The position numbers were made by a program, and so were the translations under genes. Positions 7,713 through 16,900 of a stretch of DNA of 53,735 nucleotides are shown here, piece by piece. Source of the DNA: a bacterium (lineage in GTDB: Bacteria; Babelota; Babeliae; Babelales; RVW-14); the NCBI GenBank assembly GCA_023249935.1, contig JAHFBQ010000001.1, positions 1 to 53,735 of the forward strand, given 5' to 3'. The notes beneath the pieces are model-generated. The model made no database searches, was not told the DNA's origin, and saw only the letters and a list, made by a program, of their open reading frames with translations. Numbering within the stretch: the stretch's first letter is position 1; each line of letters begins with the position of its first letter.

Positions 7713-9318
7713 GAGCGTAATCCCAAGTAATGAACCATACATTGTTACTGAAACGTTCTATGTCTACAGCTGTAGCGTTTTTTTTCTCGCAATGAAGCAA
7801 TTCTAATTCCTGTGCGTTGCTTAGTTCAATTGTTATGCTATTGTTGTGTATCATTTGTATTACAGCGGTTTTATCTGAACGAGGAATTGCGCGCGCGTGA
7901 TCCTGTCGAGGCATTCTTATTGCCGGACCAGATTGATATACAAAATATGATTCGACAGGTTTGTCATCCAAAAACCAGACAGCTTGCGCGGTTCCCATAT
8001 CGAACCAATGAGTTGGAAGACCTATAAAACAGAGCGGTTCACGTTGCCAGCCAGCTTCAGGGAGATCTTGAGTTACTAAGGTGCGTGTGCTTGTATCAAG
8101 CCAATGTAAGGCGAATTCACGTTCTTTCATATTGGCAAAAACATAGCAGGCGTTAGTTGCAATGTAGAAGAGAGTGAGAACACAAAACAAGTTTTTCTTT
8201 GAGGAGATACCCTGTAGAAGTAGTATCAGTGTAACGATTATCCACGGTAGTGCCATGTACATGTATCGTTGCTGATAATGCATAAGTAGTCCAGGCCAAC
8301 TGAACATGATGGTTGAAATAAAACAGAAGAGAATCATTTTTTTGTGTTTGCTTTTGAAAAATAAAATAGCAAGTACTATGATAATGACGAACAGCAGGCA
8401 GCCGTTGGCGATGCGATGGCCCTTTGGCAACCAGGTAAGGCCAAGAATGTCATAGAGGTAGGTAAGAAACTGCATGCTGCGGGAAATCTGTTTTGTGATA
8501 AATGATTGCCATGAGAGTGTGAATCCCAAAGTGGTTGTATTGCTTGCGACAAAAGGCATACAGTCAAGTCGAATCAAGCAGTAGCCAAGTGCTGTAAAGA
8601 TAAAACCTAACGATGCTTTGCATGCTAGCCACAAAGAGTTACGTGTAATTTTATTGGTATACACAAGTGTTGCTAAAAACACCCAAGCACACAAAATGAT
8701 ACTTGCCTCTTTGAGGAGTAGATTGAGGAAAAAAAGCGCTATTGTGCCCAGGTACCAGTGCAACCGCCGCGTCTGTAGCCATCGATAAAAGCAGATAAAA
8801 ATGAGTCCTAGAAAAAAAAGTTCTATAAAATAGGTCTGTGCGCTGATCCAACCAAGCCAGTTTTGCAAACTTGGGTGGAATCCGAAAAACAATGCTGCAA
8901 GTAACGATGCTGTAATGTCAAAAAAGTTGCGCATAATTAAAAAAAATAGTCCGGTATTGAGTGCGTGCAAAATAATGGTAACTAAAAAATAACCATACGC
9001 TTGAGTGCCAAAAAGTAAGGTTTGTGGCCAGTAGTATACAAACGATAGAGGGCGATAGAGGCCCTGTAAAAAAGAACCTCGATCTTGGCCAGATCCTGAA
9101 GGATGATTGATGCTCTCCATATTGCCTTCGGTAAACAAATTTTTTAGATCAGCAAAACTTTGAAGTTTGCTATGTAAAATATTTGCCCAATCATCTGTCT
9201 TGAAACCCCATTTAGTGAATGGGATGCCGAGAATCAGAATTATAGTAGCAATAATTAGAAGAGATATAATCCAATCTTGTTGCCGATCATTTTTTAAGAT
9301 ATGCATAGTGATTTCCAT
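7672..9318 (-). CDS. GT-C type polytopic membrane glycosyltransferase, paralogue 1
   Basis: This 548-residue protein opens with a single helix ending GIPFTKWGFKTDDWAN, where TDDW takes the place of the HADDYG acidic pair. It then shows GLYRPLSFVYYWPQTLLFGTQ, FFGFHPSLQNWLGW, LLLKEASIIL (a variant of LLLRET) and the C-terminal signature LCFIGLPTHWF, ending in the strand FITWDYAHAKFKILG. It directly follows the GT2 gene and overlaps it by about 30 bases. A second in-frame ATG at 9306 has GGA seven bases upstream and may be the true start. It is less like the next two genes than they are like each other. Confidence 0.75.
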   Translation of the reverse strand: MEITMHILKNDRQQDWIISLLIIATIILILGIPFTKWGFKTDDWANILHSKLQSFADLKNLFTEGNMESINHPSGSGQDRGSFLQGLYRPLSFVYYWPQTLLFGTQAYGYFLVTIILHALNTGLFFLIMRNFFDITASLLAALFFGFHPSLQNWLGWISAQTYFIELFFLGLIFICFYRWLQTRRLHWYLGTIALFFLNLLLKEASIILCAWVFLATLVYTNKITRNSLWLACKASLGFIFTALGYCLIRLDCMPFVASNTTTLGFTLSWQSFITKQISRSMQFLTYLYDILGLTWLPKGHRIANGCLLFVIIIVLAILFFKSKHKKMILFCFISTIMFSWPGLLMHYQQRYMYMALPWIIVTLILLLQGISSKKNLFCVLTLFYIATNACYVFANMKEREFALHWLDTSTRTLVTQDLPEAGWQREPLCFIGLPTHWFDMGTAQAVWFLDDKPVESYFVYQSGPAIRMPRQDHARAIPRSDKTAVIQMIHNNSITIELSNAQELELLHCEKKNATAVDIERFSNNVWFITWDYAHAKFKILGRKQVP

Positions 9319-10273
9319 GAAGATGTTGATTTGGCGTTACACCAACAAGCTCGTTAACGACAAACATTGGGCGGCGCTTTAATTCTTGAAATACTTTGCT
9401 TAGGTAGATGCCAAGTACACCAAGTGCCAAAAAGTTACAGGCAAACAAAAAAAGAATTGCCAGCATAAGCGATGTCCAACCAGTCATAACAACAAGTCCA
9501 AATATTTTCATGATAAGCGCTGTTAGGGCGCCAAGAATACACAGTGCAATAACTCCTAGTGCGCCAAATACGAGGATGTACATCGGTGCGGTAGAGAATG
9601 AGATTATATTTTCAAGCGCAAAAATAGTCAGTTTTGTGTAGTTATACTTTGATTCTCCAGTTGCTCGACTACGACGAATAAAAGGCACAGATTTTTTCGG
9701 TAGCCCAGACCAATAGATGAGGCCGCGGACAAATACTTGGTTTTCAGGGAGGAGCTTAAAAGTATCAATAGCGCGTTGGCTGAGTAAGCAAAAATCGCCA
9801 ACATTTCTTGGCATATCGATCTTGGTTAGTTTCTTGAACAGAGGATAGAAAAGGTTGGAGGTAAATTTTTTGAGCCAAGATTCATTGAGTCGTTTAGTGC
9901 GTTGGCCGAAGACGATATCATAGCCCTCGAGAAAATGTTTTTCGAAATCAATAATAAGGTCTGCTGGATCTTGTCTGTCAGCATCGATGAGTACTACCGC
10001 GTTGCCTCGAGCATGATGAATGCCAGCGTACGTTGCATTTTCATGTCCAAAATTTCTTATGAATGAAATAATTTTAACGCGGCTATCTCCAGCGGCTAAT
10101 TTTTTTAAAATATCGAGAGATCCGTCCCAGCTGCCGTCGTTAACAAAAATAAGCTCGGTGGTTGCAAAGTGCGACAACTTGCCGAGTACTGATGATAGTT
10201 CGGCGTATAACGGTAATAAATTGTGTTCTTCGTTGAGCAGTGGAATAACAATTGAAAGCAACGGTGCTTGCAT
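9287..10273 (-). CDS. Family 2 glycosyltransferase, polyprenyl-phosphate sugar synthase type (GtrB/ArnC/DPM1-like)
   Basis: The 328-residue protein has a cytoplasmic GT-A domain (SIVIPLLNEE at 7-16, VNDGSWDGS at 44-52, IDADRQDP at 96-103 as the nucleotide-sugar/metal site) followed by two C-terminal membrane helices (about 230-300). This is the layout of GtrB, ArnC and DPM1 relatives, which move a sugar from a nucleotide sugar to undecaprenyl phosphate. It is followed by five GT-C proteins in overlapping reading frames, so the simplest reading is that it makes the lipid-linked donor they use. An agagag lies shortly before the ATG. The sugar cannot be told from sequence. Confidence 0.9.
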   Translation of the reverse strand: MQAPLLSIVIPLLNEEHNLLPLYAELSSVLGKLSHFATTELIFVNDGSWDGSLDILKKLAAGDSRVKIISFIRNFGHENATYAGIHHARGNAVVLIDADRQDPADLIIDFEKHFLEGYDIVFGQRTKRLNESWLKKFTSNLFYPLFKKLTKIDMPRNVGDFCLLSQRAIDTFKLLPENQVFVRGLIYWSGLPKKSVPFIRRSRATGESKYNYTKLTIFALENIISFSTAPMYILVFGALGVIALCILGALTALIMKIFGLVVMTGWTSLMLAILFLFACNFLALGVLGIYLSKVFQELKRRPMFVVNELVGVTPNQHLHGNHYAYLKK

Positions 10274-10330
10274 AAAACTCTCTCTTTCTCAAGGCGGCGG
10301 CTACTCTCGAATCTAGTCTATGAGTGAATT

Positions 10331-11386
10331 TTATACAAGGAGAAGTATTGCCACTACGTTGAAAAAGAATGAAGCATAAATAGGAATGATGAGGCTTTTG
10401 ATGACACTGCGCACATCAGCCTCACCAGTATTTTCGTAAAGAAGTCCAAGTGTAGCCATAAAGGCTGGTAGTGATGTGTAGATAAATGCCGGGTGTATTT
10501 TAATAAAAATTTGGGGGAGAAGATAGGTTATTACGGCTAGTAATAGGAGGCCTGCTTGGCGGCGCTTGGTTGTATGTGCAATGAGTCCTATTAAACTTGA
10601 AGCCCAAAATAATAGAAACGCATAACGAAGCCATTGGTGTGAGCTAGGGATCCATTCAAGTCCTAGTAGTGCAACAAATGTGTCGTTGATGTTAAGCAGT
10701 GTAGCTACAACTGAGATGGAAATATTGCTGAGCACAACGGTCAATTGTGCAATAAGATAAGTAAGAAAAAGTAAGCAGCATTGATTTGTGGGTAGCGGCC
10801 AAAAATAAGCTGCAGCTAAAGTAAGTATTGCGCTACCAAGCCAAATGTTGATTGGTGTCCAACAAAGGATAGCAACGCTTAGAGCAATTAAGCGATACGT
10901 TGATGAGGGTGTTTTTGTACAAATAAATTTTGCAGCAATGATGCTGAGTAGTACTAGTGTGCATTCAAGAACTTGAGGGAAATACTCAACTTTTCCAAAC
11001 CAGCTTAAATGACTTGGATGAATACCACTATACCAGCATACCCAGAGCACCATGAGTTTAGAGAGGTATGGCCGGGCAATGTACAAAAAAAGAGCGATAT
11101 TAAGTGTATGTATGCCAATGACTAAAAAACTTGCTGGTAGGGATAAGGGGTCTTGTGCTAGGTTGAACCACGAGCTTACTGTGAGTAGAATTTGATCTTG
11201 AGAAAAAATTGCTGGTAAGTGAAGCGGCGGTTGTTTTTGAACAAGTAATGTCCAGAAAAGAAATACTGGTACCGTAGCGGCAATAAAAAGTAGCGTGACT
11301 GGTAATGCCTCGACTGAGTTGTATACAAAGTCAGAGCATTGAATCCAAGCTCTGAGAAACGTTTTTTTGACAGTTTTTTTATTCAT
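10331..11386 (-). CDS. Divergent GT-C family membrane protein lacking the acidic motif
   Basis: This 351-residue polytopic protein still resembles the neighbouring GT-C family in places: IHPSHLSWFGKVEYF corresponds to HPSLQNWLGWISAQTYF, and LLGLEWIPSSHQWL to ILGLTWLPKGHRI. It lacks the DD pair after the first helix, the YRPL motif, the RET motif and the whole soluble C-terminal domain. It is the first gene of the minus-strand operon, 57 bases before the GT2 gene and 31 bases from the divergent GT2 at 11418. It may be a decayed copy or a non-catalytic partner or flippase-like component. Confidence 0.65.
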   Translation of the reverse strand: MNKKTVKKTFLRAWIQCSDFVYNSVEALPVTLLFIAATVPVFLFWTLLVQKQPPLHLPAIFSQDQILLTVSSWFNLAQDPLSLPASFLVIGIHTLNIALFLYIARPYLSKLMVLWVCWYSGIHPSHLSWFGKVEYFPQVLECTLVLLSIIAAKFICTKTPSSTYRLIALSVAILCWTPINIWLGSAILTLAAAYFWPLPTNQCCLLFLTYLIAQLTVVLSNISISVVATLLNINDTFVALLGLEWIPSSHQWLRYAFLLFWASSLIGLIAHTTKRRQAGLLLLAVITYLLPQIFIKIHPAFIYTSLPAFMATLGLLYENTGEADVRSVIKSLIIPIYASFFFNVVAILLLV

Positions 11387-11417
11387 ATGAGTACCCTAGC
11401 AATAAAAGTAGGAGCAG

Positions 11418-12122
11418 ATGAAGAAATTATCTATTGTTATCCCTTGCTATAATGAATCAAAGAGTATTCCATATTTACTGGAACAGTTTTCTGAAGGTAT
11501 TGGTACGCGAGATATCGAAGTAGTATTGGTTGATAATGGTTCTTTTGATGAAACACCTGCTGTGATTACTGCATTGCTGCCGCGGTACCAATTTGCCAAA
11601 ACAACTCGTGTAGAAAAAAACCAAGGATATGGGTTTGGGATTTTGAGTGGTCTGCGTGTTGGGACTGGAGATTTTTTGGGATGGATGCATGCTGATCTTC
11701 AATCTGATCCAAATGATGTGATGCGTGCCTATGACATCATTACCAAAAGTGCGCATGCGCAGCGACTTTTTGTAAAGGGTACACGTTCTGGCAGGCCACT
11801 ATTTGATCAATTTTTTACCTTGGGCATGAGTACTTTTGAAACTATGTATCTGCAAAAACCACTCTGGGACATTAACGCTCAGCCAAACATTTTCCATCGA
11901 AGCTTTTATGAGCGTTGGGATAATCCACCTCATGACTTTGCGCTTGATTTGTATGTGTATTGCATGGCAAAAAAGCTTGGGCTGCGTATGCAGCGGTTTC
12001 CCGTAGTTTTTGGTCCGCGTCAATTTGGGACTTCTTCATGGAACTCAGGGCTCAAAGGGCGATGGAAATTTATTACGCGGACATTCTCATTCTCGGCCGA
12101 TGTAAAGAAGCAGTTGAGGTAG
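11418..12122 (+). CDS. Family 2 glycosyltransferase, soluble
   Basis: The 234-residue protein has the GT-A opening LSIVIPCYNESKSIPYLL, VDNGSFDET at about 39-47, and WMHADLQSDP at about 89-98, matching the DPM-like DADLQ motif but with His for the first Asp. There are no membrane helices, so it is a cytoplasmic transferase or is held at the membrane by partners. AGGAG precedes the ATG. The gene diverges from the GT-C operon with only 31 bases between start codons, so its promoter must overlap the other gene. Its last 50 bases overlap the convergent nucleotidyltransferase gene. Confidence 0.85.
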   Translation: MKKLSIVIPCYNESKSIPYLLEQFSEGIGTRDIEVVLVDNGSFDETPAVITALLPRYQFAKTTRVEKNQGYGFGILSGLRVGTGDFLGWMHADLQSDPNDVMRAYDIITKSAHAQRLFVKGTRSGRPLFDQFFTLGMSTFETMYLQKPLWDINAQPNIFHRSFYERWDNPPHDFALDLYVYCMAKKLGLRMQRFPVVFGPRQFGTSSWNSGLKGRWKFITRTFSFSADVKKQLR

Positions 12123-13716
12123 GACCACTTTCCTTCGAATACGGGTGCCATGTGCACTTGTGGAAGAAGCTCTGCCAGTAATTAAAAGTTCTTAGATCAT
12201 TTGGTGTGCCCCAACAGACGTAAAAATCAACTTTGAAAACATAGACTTGTAACCCAAATTTTATGAGTTCTCCAGCAAGGCTATCAACGTAAAATTCGTT
12301 GTTAACACGAATATTGTTTTTATAGAGTGATTCAAGGCCAGCTTGAAAATAAGCAGCCTTTTTAAAATAAAAGGCGCCAACGATTGCATGATCGTTTTCT
12401 GGTGTATCTGAAATTGGTTTTTTTACAGAGACTGAGATTGCTTTGTTATTCGCATCCGTCGCAACCCAGCCATACATCTGTGGATTGATTTTGGCAGATG
12501 GGTGATTTTTAAATGTCCAAATGATCGCATCAACATCAGGTCTAGAGCGTAGAGCTGCGTATTTTTGAGCATCATACAGCATGCTGTTGTCGCAGGCGCC
12601 GATGGTGACAGGACTTTCTTGGTCAATATTTGCCAACCCAATGGCACAAGTACATGCTTGGCCTTCGGTGACGGCATTGATGCCAATGACCGAAGCTTGC
12701 GAATAGGTTTCGTTTAACGTTTGTTCTAGCGGTGATGCATCGAGGTGTTCTTGTAAGCAGACAAAGATTTGTTTTTCTGCTTGAGGCAGAGCGGCGGCAG
12801 CTTGCACGATCATTGGCTTACCGCTGACGGGAATGAGCGGCTTTGGCAATGAATATCCTTCATCACTAAAGCGTTTACCTCGGCCGGCTAGGGGGATTAG
12901 GTTGACGCTGTTTTTTTCTACCCCGCAACCGCCCTTTGTCATTCCACAAGTTATCTTTTCGCTCAATGCCCTAAAATAATCAGACCATGCTTGGTATTCC
13001 CGTAAGTCCTGAGGCGTGCCCCACTGAAGCATGTGTTCAATCTCATAAATCGAGACTGGCAAACCATCTTCAACGAGCAGATTGTATACAAGGCTGACGT
13101 AAAATTCACCGTTGATGCTTAGGTTGCGCTCCATTGCACGAGCAAAATATTTTTTAACAAGGCTGCCATGTGCAAAGTAGTAGGTACCATTGGAGGCATA
13201 CTCTTGCATGCGGTTATTAGTGAATGGTTCTTTTTCTTTAATTTGCTCGAGCCATTGGTCTGTATCTTTGATAAAGGCGTAGTTGGTGGTGCCAAGCATG
13301 TGTGGATGAAATCCTCGATACGATGGGATTGCTCCGGCGGCACCGCGGCTACGGGTATGATGTAAGAAATTCTGATAGTCCCAGTAGGTGCCAAAGTCGC
13401 AGTAATTAACGATGACTTCTTCTTGATCATCGATCAAATGTTGGACCTGTAGGGTTGCAAACACGGGCCCTTTTTTATGAGGAGGAATGCTGACTATGGT
13501 TCCTGAGGGGGCAATACGTTGTAAAATTTCACGCATTGCAGTTGTTTGTAAATGTTCTTCGTTGCAGATGAACGTAAATTTTTTTTCACCAGGAAAGAGG
13601 TTGACGACGTGTTCAATGATTGGCTTGCCATCAACGGGAATTAAAGGTTTTGGATCTTTATAGCCAGCAGCCTGAAAACGAGCACCAATGCCTGACATTG
13701 GAATGATGATGTGCAT
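12073..13716 (-). CDS. Tandem fused sugar-phosphate nucleotidyltransferase (two NTP_transferase domains)
   Basis: The 547-residue protein (start ATG 13716, with ggagag five bases upstream) contains two copies of the nucleotidyltransferase fold. Domain 1 begins IIPMSGIGARFQAAGYKDPKPLIPVDGKP and has NYCDF as its metal/substrate acid. Domain 2 begins near residue 280 with LIPLAGRGKRFSDEGYSLPKPLIPVSGKP and has IGACDN. Each ends with an N(G/N)EFYV motif. The family makes nucleotide sugars such as UDP- or dTDP-sugars from sugar 1-phosphates, or CDP-activated polyols. The pair may work on two substrates, or one half may be regulatory. The 3' end overlaps the convergent GT2 gene; the Ser/Pro/Arg-rich tail in the overlap looks like recent extension. 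Confidence 0.85.
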   Translation of the reverse strand: MHIIIPMSGIGARFQAAGYKDPKPLIPVDGKPIIEHVVNLFPGEKKFTFICNEEHLQTTAMREILQRIAPSGTIVSIPPHKKGPVFATLQVQHLIDDQEEVIVNYCDFGTYWDYQNFLHHTRSRGAAGAIPSYRGFHPHMLGTTNYAFIKDTDQWLEQIKEKEPFTNNRMQEYASNGTYYFAHGSLVKKYFARAMERNLSINGEFYVSLVYNLLVEDGLPVSIYEIEHMLQWGTPQDLREYQAWSDYFRALSEKITCGMTKGGCGVEKNSVNLIPLAGRGKRFSDEGYSLPKPLIPVSGKPMIVQAAAALPQAEKQIFVCLQEHLDASPLEQTLNETYSQASVIGINAVTEGQACTCAIGLANIDQESPVTIGACDNSMLYDAQKYAALRSRPDVDAIIWTFKNHPSAKINPQMYGWVATDANNKAISVSVKKPISDTPENDHAIVGAFYFKKAAYFQAGLESLYKNNIRVNNEFYVDSLAGELIKFGLQVYVFKVDFYVCWGTPNDLRTFNYWQSFFHKCTWHPYSKESGPTSTASLHRPRMRMSA

Positions 13717-13929
13717 TAATTCTCTCCATCTCAATGTGAAATTGCTTACTAACTGAAAGTTAGCAGGTTTTTCTAGGCATTCAAGTAGATTGTAATTGCT
13801 GAATATTTTGCCGGGTATATCTAAAACCCTTTACATCTGTAAAAGATGTGCAATCTTTGCTCTAGTAAAAAGAGGAAGGAGGCGCAGTGTGTTCTAAGAT
13901 GTAGTGCCATCATTAAAAAGCTTACTCAG

Positions 13930-16900
13930 ATGAAATATACTCGATATCTTCTGCTCATCGTTCTTCTTTTCAATAACAATCAAATGTATGCCGGGCTGGT
14001 TGCAGGAACTAACATTGCGACAAATGGTCAGTCAGTAGCAATAGAAAATCTTTTGCGAGGTGATTTTGTTGTTGGGTATGACTTAAAAACACAAGTGTAC
14101 CCTGTGATAGCGGTAACGGCTGTGCAGTTGCATAGGGCTGTGGTGACGTATGCGATTGCAACTGATCGTGGCGTAATTGTAGTGACAGCAGATCAATTAC
14201 TCTTCGATGTTGTTGGTAAAAAGTTTGTAACAGCTGATCAGTGGTCTACGATGTGTATCTTTTTGACTAAAGATATGCAGCAGCTGCCGACGCGAGAAAT
14301 AAAAATCGATAGTGCCGTTGCAGCAGATTGCTATGATGTATCGTTGGAGCAGCCATATCTTTTTTTTGCATCTGATGCGCAAGTTTTGATGCATAACAAT
14401 CCGCTTGTTCTAGCGGTTCCGCTGACGCTTGCAGCTGTTGAGCTGGCTCCTCAGCTTATAAACTTATGCATGATGCTTGAAAATGCTCACAGCAAAGCAG
14501 CGGTTGCTGTGCGAAGAGCGCAAGCGCTGACTCAGCCAGTAGTTCCAACGCCGATATTGTCCGAACAAGTTGCAAAACAGCCTGCGCAGCAAATGAGAAT
14601 AGTACAGGTTTCACAAGCTACATCTCAAAAAAATAATCAATCAATACCTCGTCATGAAGTGCAAGCGGTACAACCTATTCTTTCAGTTGCGAAATCATCA
14701 AAGAGTAATGAATTATTTGTTTCGCAGCCAACACAAGGCTACAAATTTTCAGATGAAGCTGTACAGCGGGCAAAGTCGATAGATGTAAAGCTCTTACAAA
14801 ATCCCATCATGTATAACGATCGTCATTCAGAAATAAGTGTAACTGGATCGATTAATGGAGATGTGGTCTGCTCTAATGAATCTCAATCGAGAGGATATCT
14901 TCATATCAACCTCAACACTGAGCGAAACAACGAACGAGTCCAGGAAGCGAGAGATCGAGATCGGTGGGCGAGAAGATCGGGCAAGAGGCTGATTATCAAA
15001 GGAAACCAACATTATTTTACACCGGCTTGGTTTCTTGAGAATGCTCAAGCTTTGGCCGAACAAACAGGAATGTCGCTAGATGACGTTCTGTTTACTAATT
15101 TTGAAAATTTTCAATACCCAAACTACTTGCAAGTGTTGCACCATCGGCGCAACTATGATCAAAAGATTCTGGAGCTGCGAGATTTGTTGAGACAGGAAGA
15201 AAAGGGGTGGTTTTCATCAACTACAGAAGGCAAAAAATTAAACAGAAGATTTTGCTCAGGAGAAGGATTTAAGTTTTTCCACGGCAGTGATGAGGTGAAG
15301 TTATCGGAGCTGATTGAACGGTTAGCAAAAAAAGTAGAAGCGAGGCAAGAAGATGAACATAAAAAATACCTCGCCTGGCAAGCAAAGCAGGCGGAAGAAG
15401 CAGAAGTTGCAAGGCAGCAGGCCTTGTTTGCAGAACGAATTGTACGAGCGAAAAGCTGCTACAATCGAGTAATTGCCGAGCAACAACTTGAGGTAGCGGC
15501 TCACAGCGGCTTGTATGAGAAGTACGAAGAAATTGTGGTTCATGGCAGATTATATCGCAGCATAGATGAACCTAAGGCATTTTCTCACGTGTTTAAATCT
15601 GTACAAAACAACGACTACAGCGAAAGCTACAAAAAGTTTTTAGCTGATCGAAACATGCCTATCTTGCGCCAGAGCAGGAATGATGCGGCCAAAGCAATTG
15701 ATGAAATCATTCGTGAAATGTATCAAGCAGATCAACATTTTGGTTATTTATACGATGTTGTTCATGCGCACAGCATCGCGCTTCGGCTAATTTCTGTTGC
15801 CGATCGAGCTGAGCAATACAACGACTCTCCTATGATGTCAGCAGCGACTGCGCAGCTGCTTGAAGCGGCGCGCGGATTTGTACGTTCTGCTGAGCAACTT
15901 GGTGAGTACTATGTGACAAGCAACATGGCCGCGCATCATACAACAACTACAATTAATCATCTGATTCATAAGGTGTTGATTCCGCTGGAAAGGCATGCTG
16001 CAACGGTTGCTGGCAATAAAGTATCGTTACCGCAAGAACTTGCACGCAGTACAGTATGCCCGGTAACAGTTTTAGCCAATCTGTACAAAAATCCTGAAAA
16101 CAAAGAGCTTGCTCAGCAGTGTAAAGCGGTACTGGCAGATCTTTTGGCAGAAGAAGAGTTTATTGTGCAAGCAGCAGCAAAGGGTAGCGTTCAAGTCCCA
16201 ACAGAAACGCCGCTTGTCAAACTTGCAACGCAAGCGGGAAACCTTGGCAGTTGTACGGCAGCACAAGCACCGCCATACATACCATCAGCAACCATGGCAC
16301 GGGGTCGTCAAAAAGAATTTTTCCGCAAGGTTTCCATATCTAGCAACCAGGGAGATCGAGAAGATATATCGCCAGAAGCTTTTGTGAATGGTGCGATCAT
16401 TGATTGTGCTCATAAGCATAAGGAGTCATTTGAGGATAAACGTCAAGCGGTTATCAGCGACATAAAAGAGTATGAAAAAACACTGTTTGATCTAACGCCG
16501 CGATCTGTGAGCATCGACGAAGCAGCGGCACAGCAATTGCAAAACCATGCCCCATCGTGGATAACGGCGACTATGACTGGTAACGGGCAAGTTGCCGTTG
16601 CCGCTCATTGCTATCGGCTCGCATCATACGATGCATCAACAAGAGCATGGCATTTTATTGTTGATGCAGATGAACCAGCCCTATATGATCGAATGGTTCC
16701 ATATGTTCATGAGTTTGTCAAAGCTGAAGAGAAACGCGAGCTTGATGAGCTGCGCAAACTCACAGCATTCTGGCCCCAAGAGATACGCTATGCATTCAAG
16801 ATCGGTTGGCCAGTGCGCAAAGATCAGCCACAAGAAAATTCGGGTAAAAGAATATGGCAAGCGCAAGCAGCGGGCATACGCCACGGGAACTTAGCAAGAA

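Noticed and set aside
13846..13929. Earlier ATG for the large toxin-like protein
   Set aside because: It would place 28 Cys/Lys-rich residues before a textbook signal peptide, and has no good ribosome-binding site. It cannot be fully excluded.
13930..14400. Intein in the large protein
   Set aside because: The Hint-like region is at the mature N-terminus, lacks the first Cys and has no C-extein splice context; the pretoxin-Hint reading is better.
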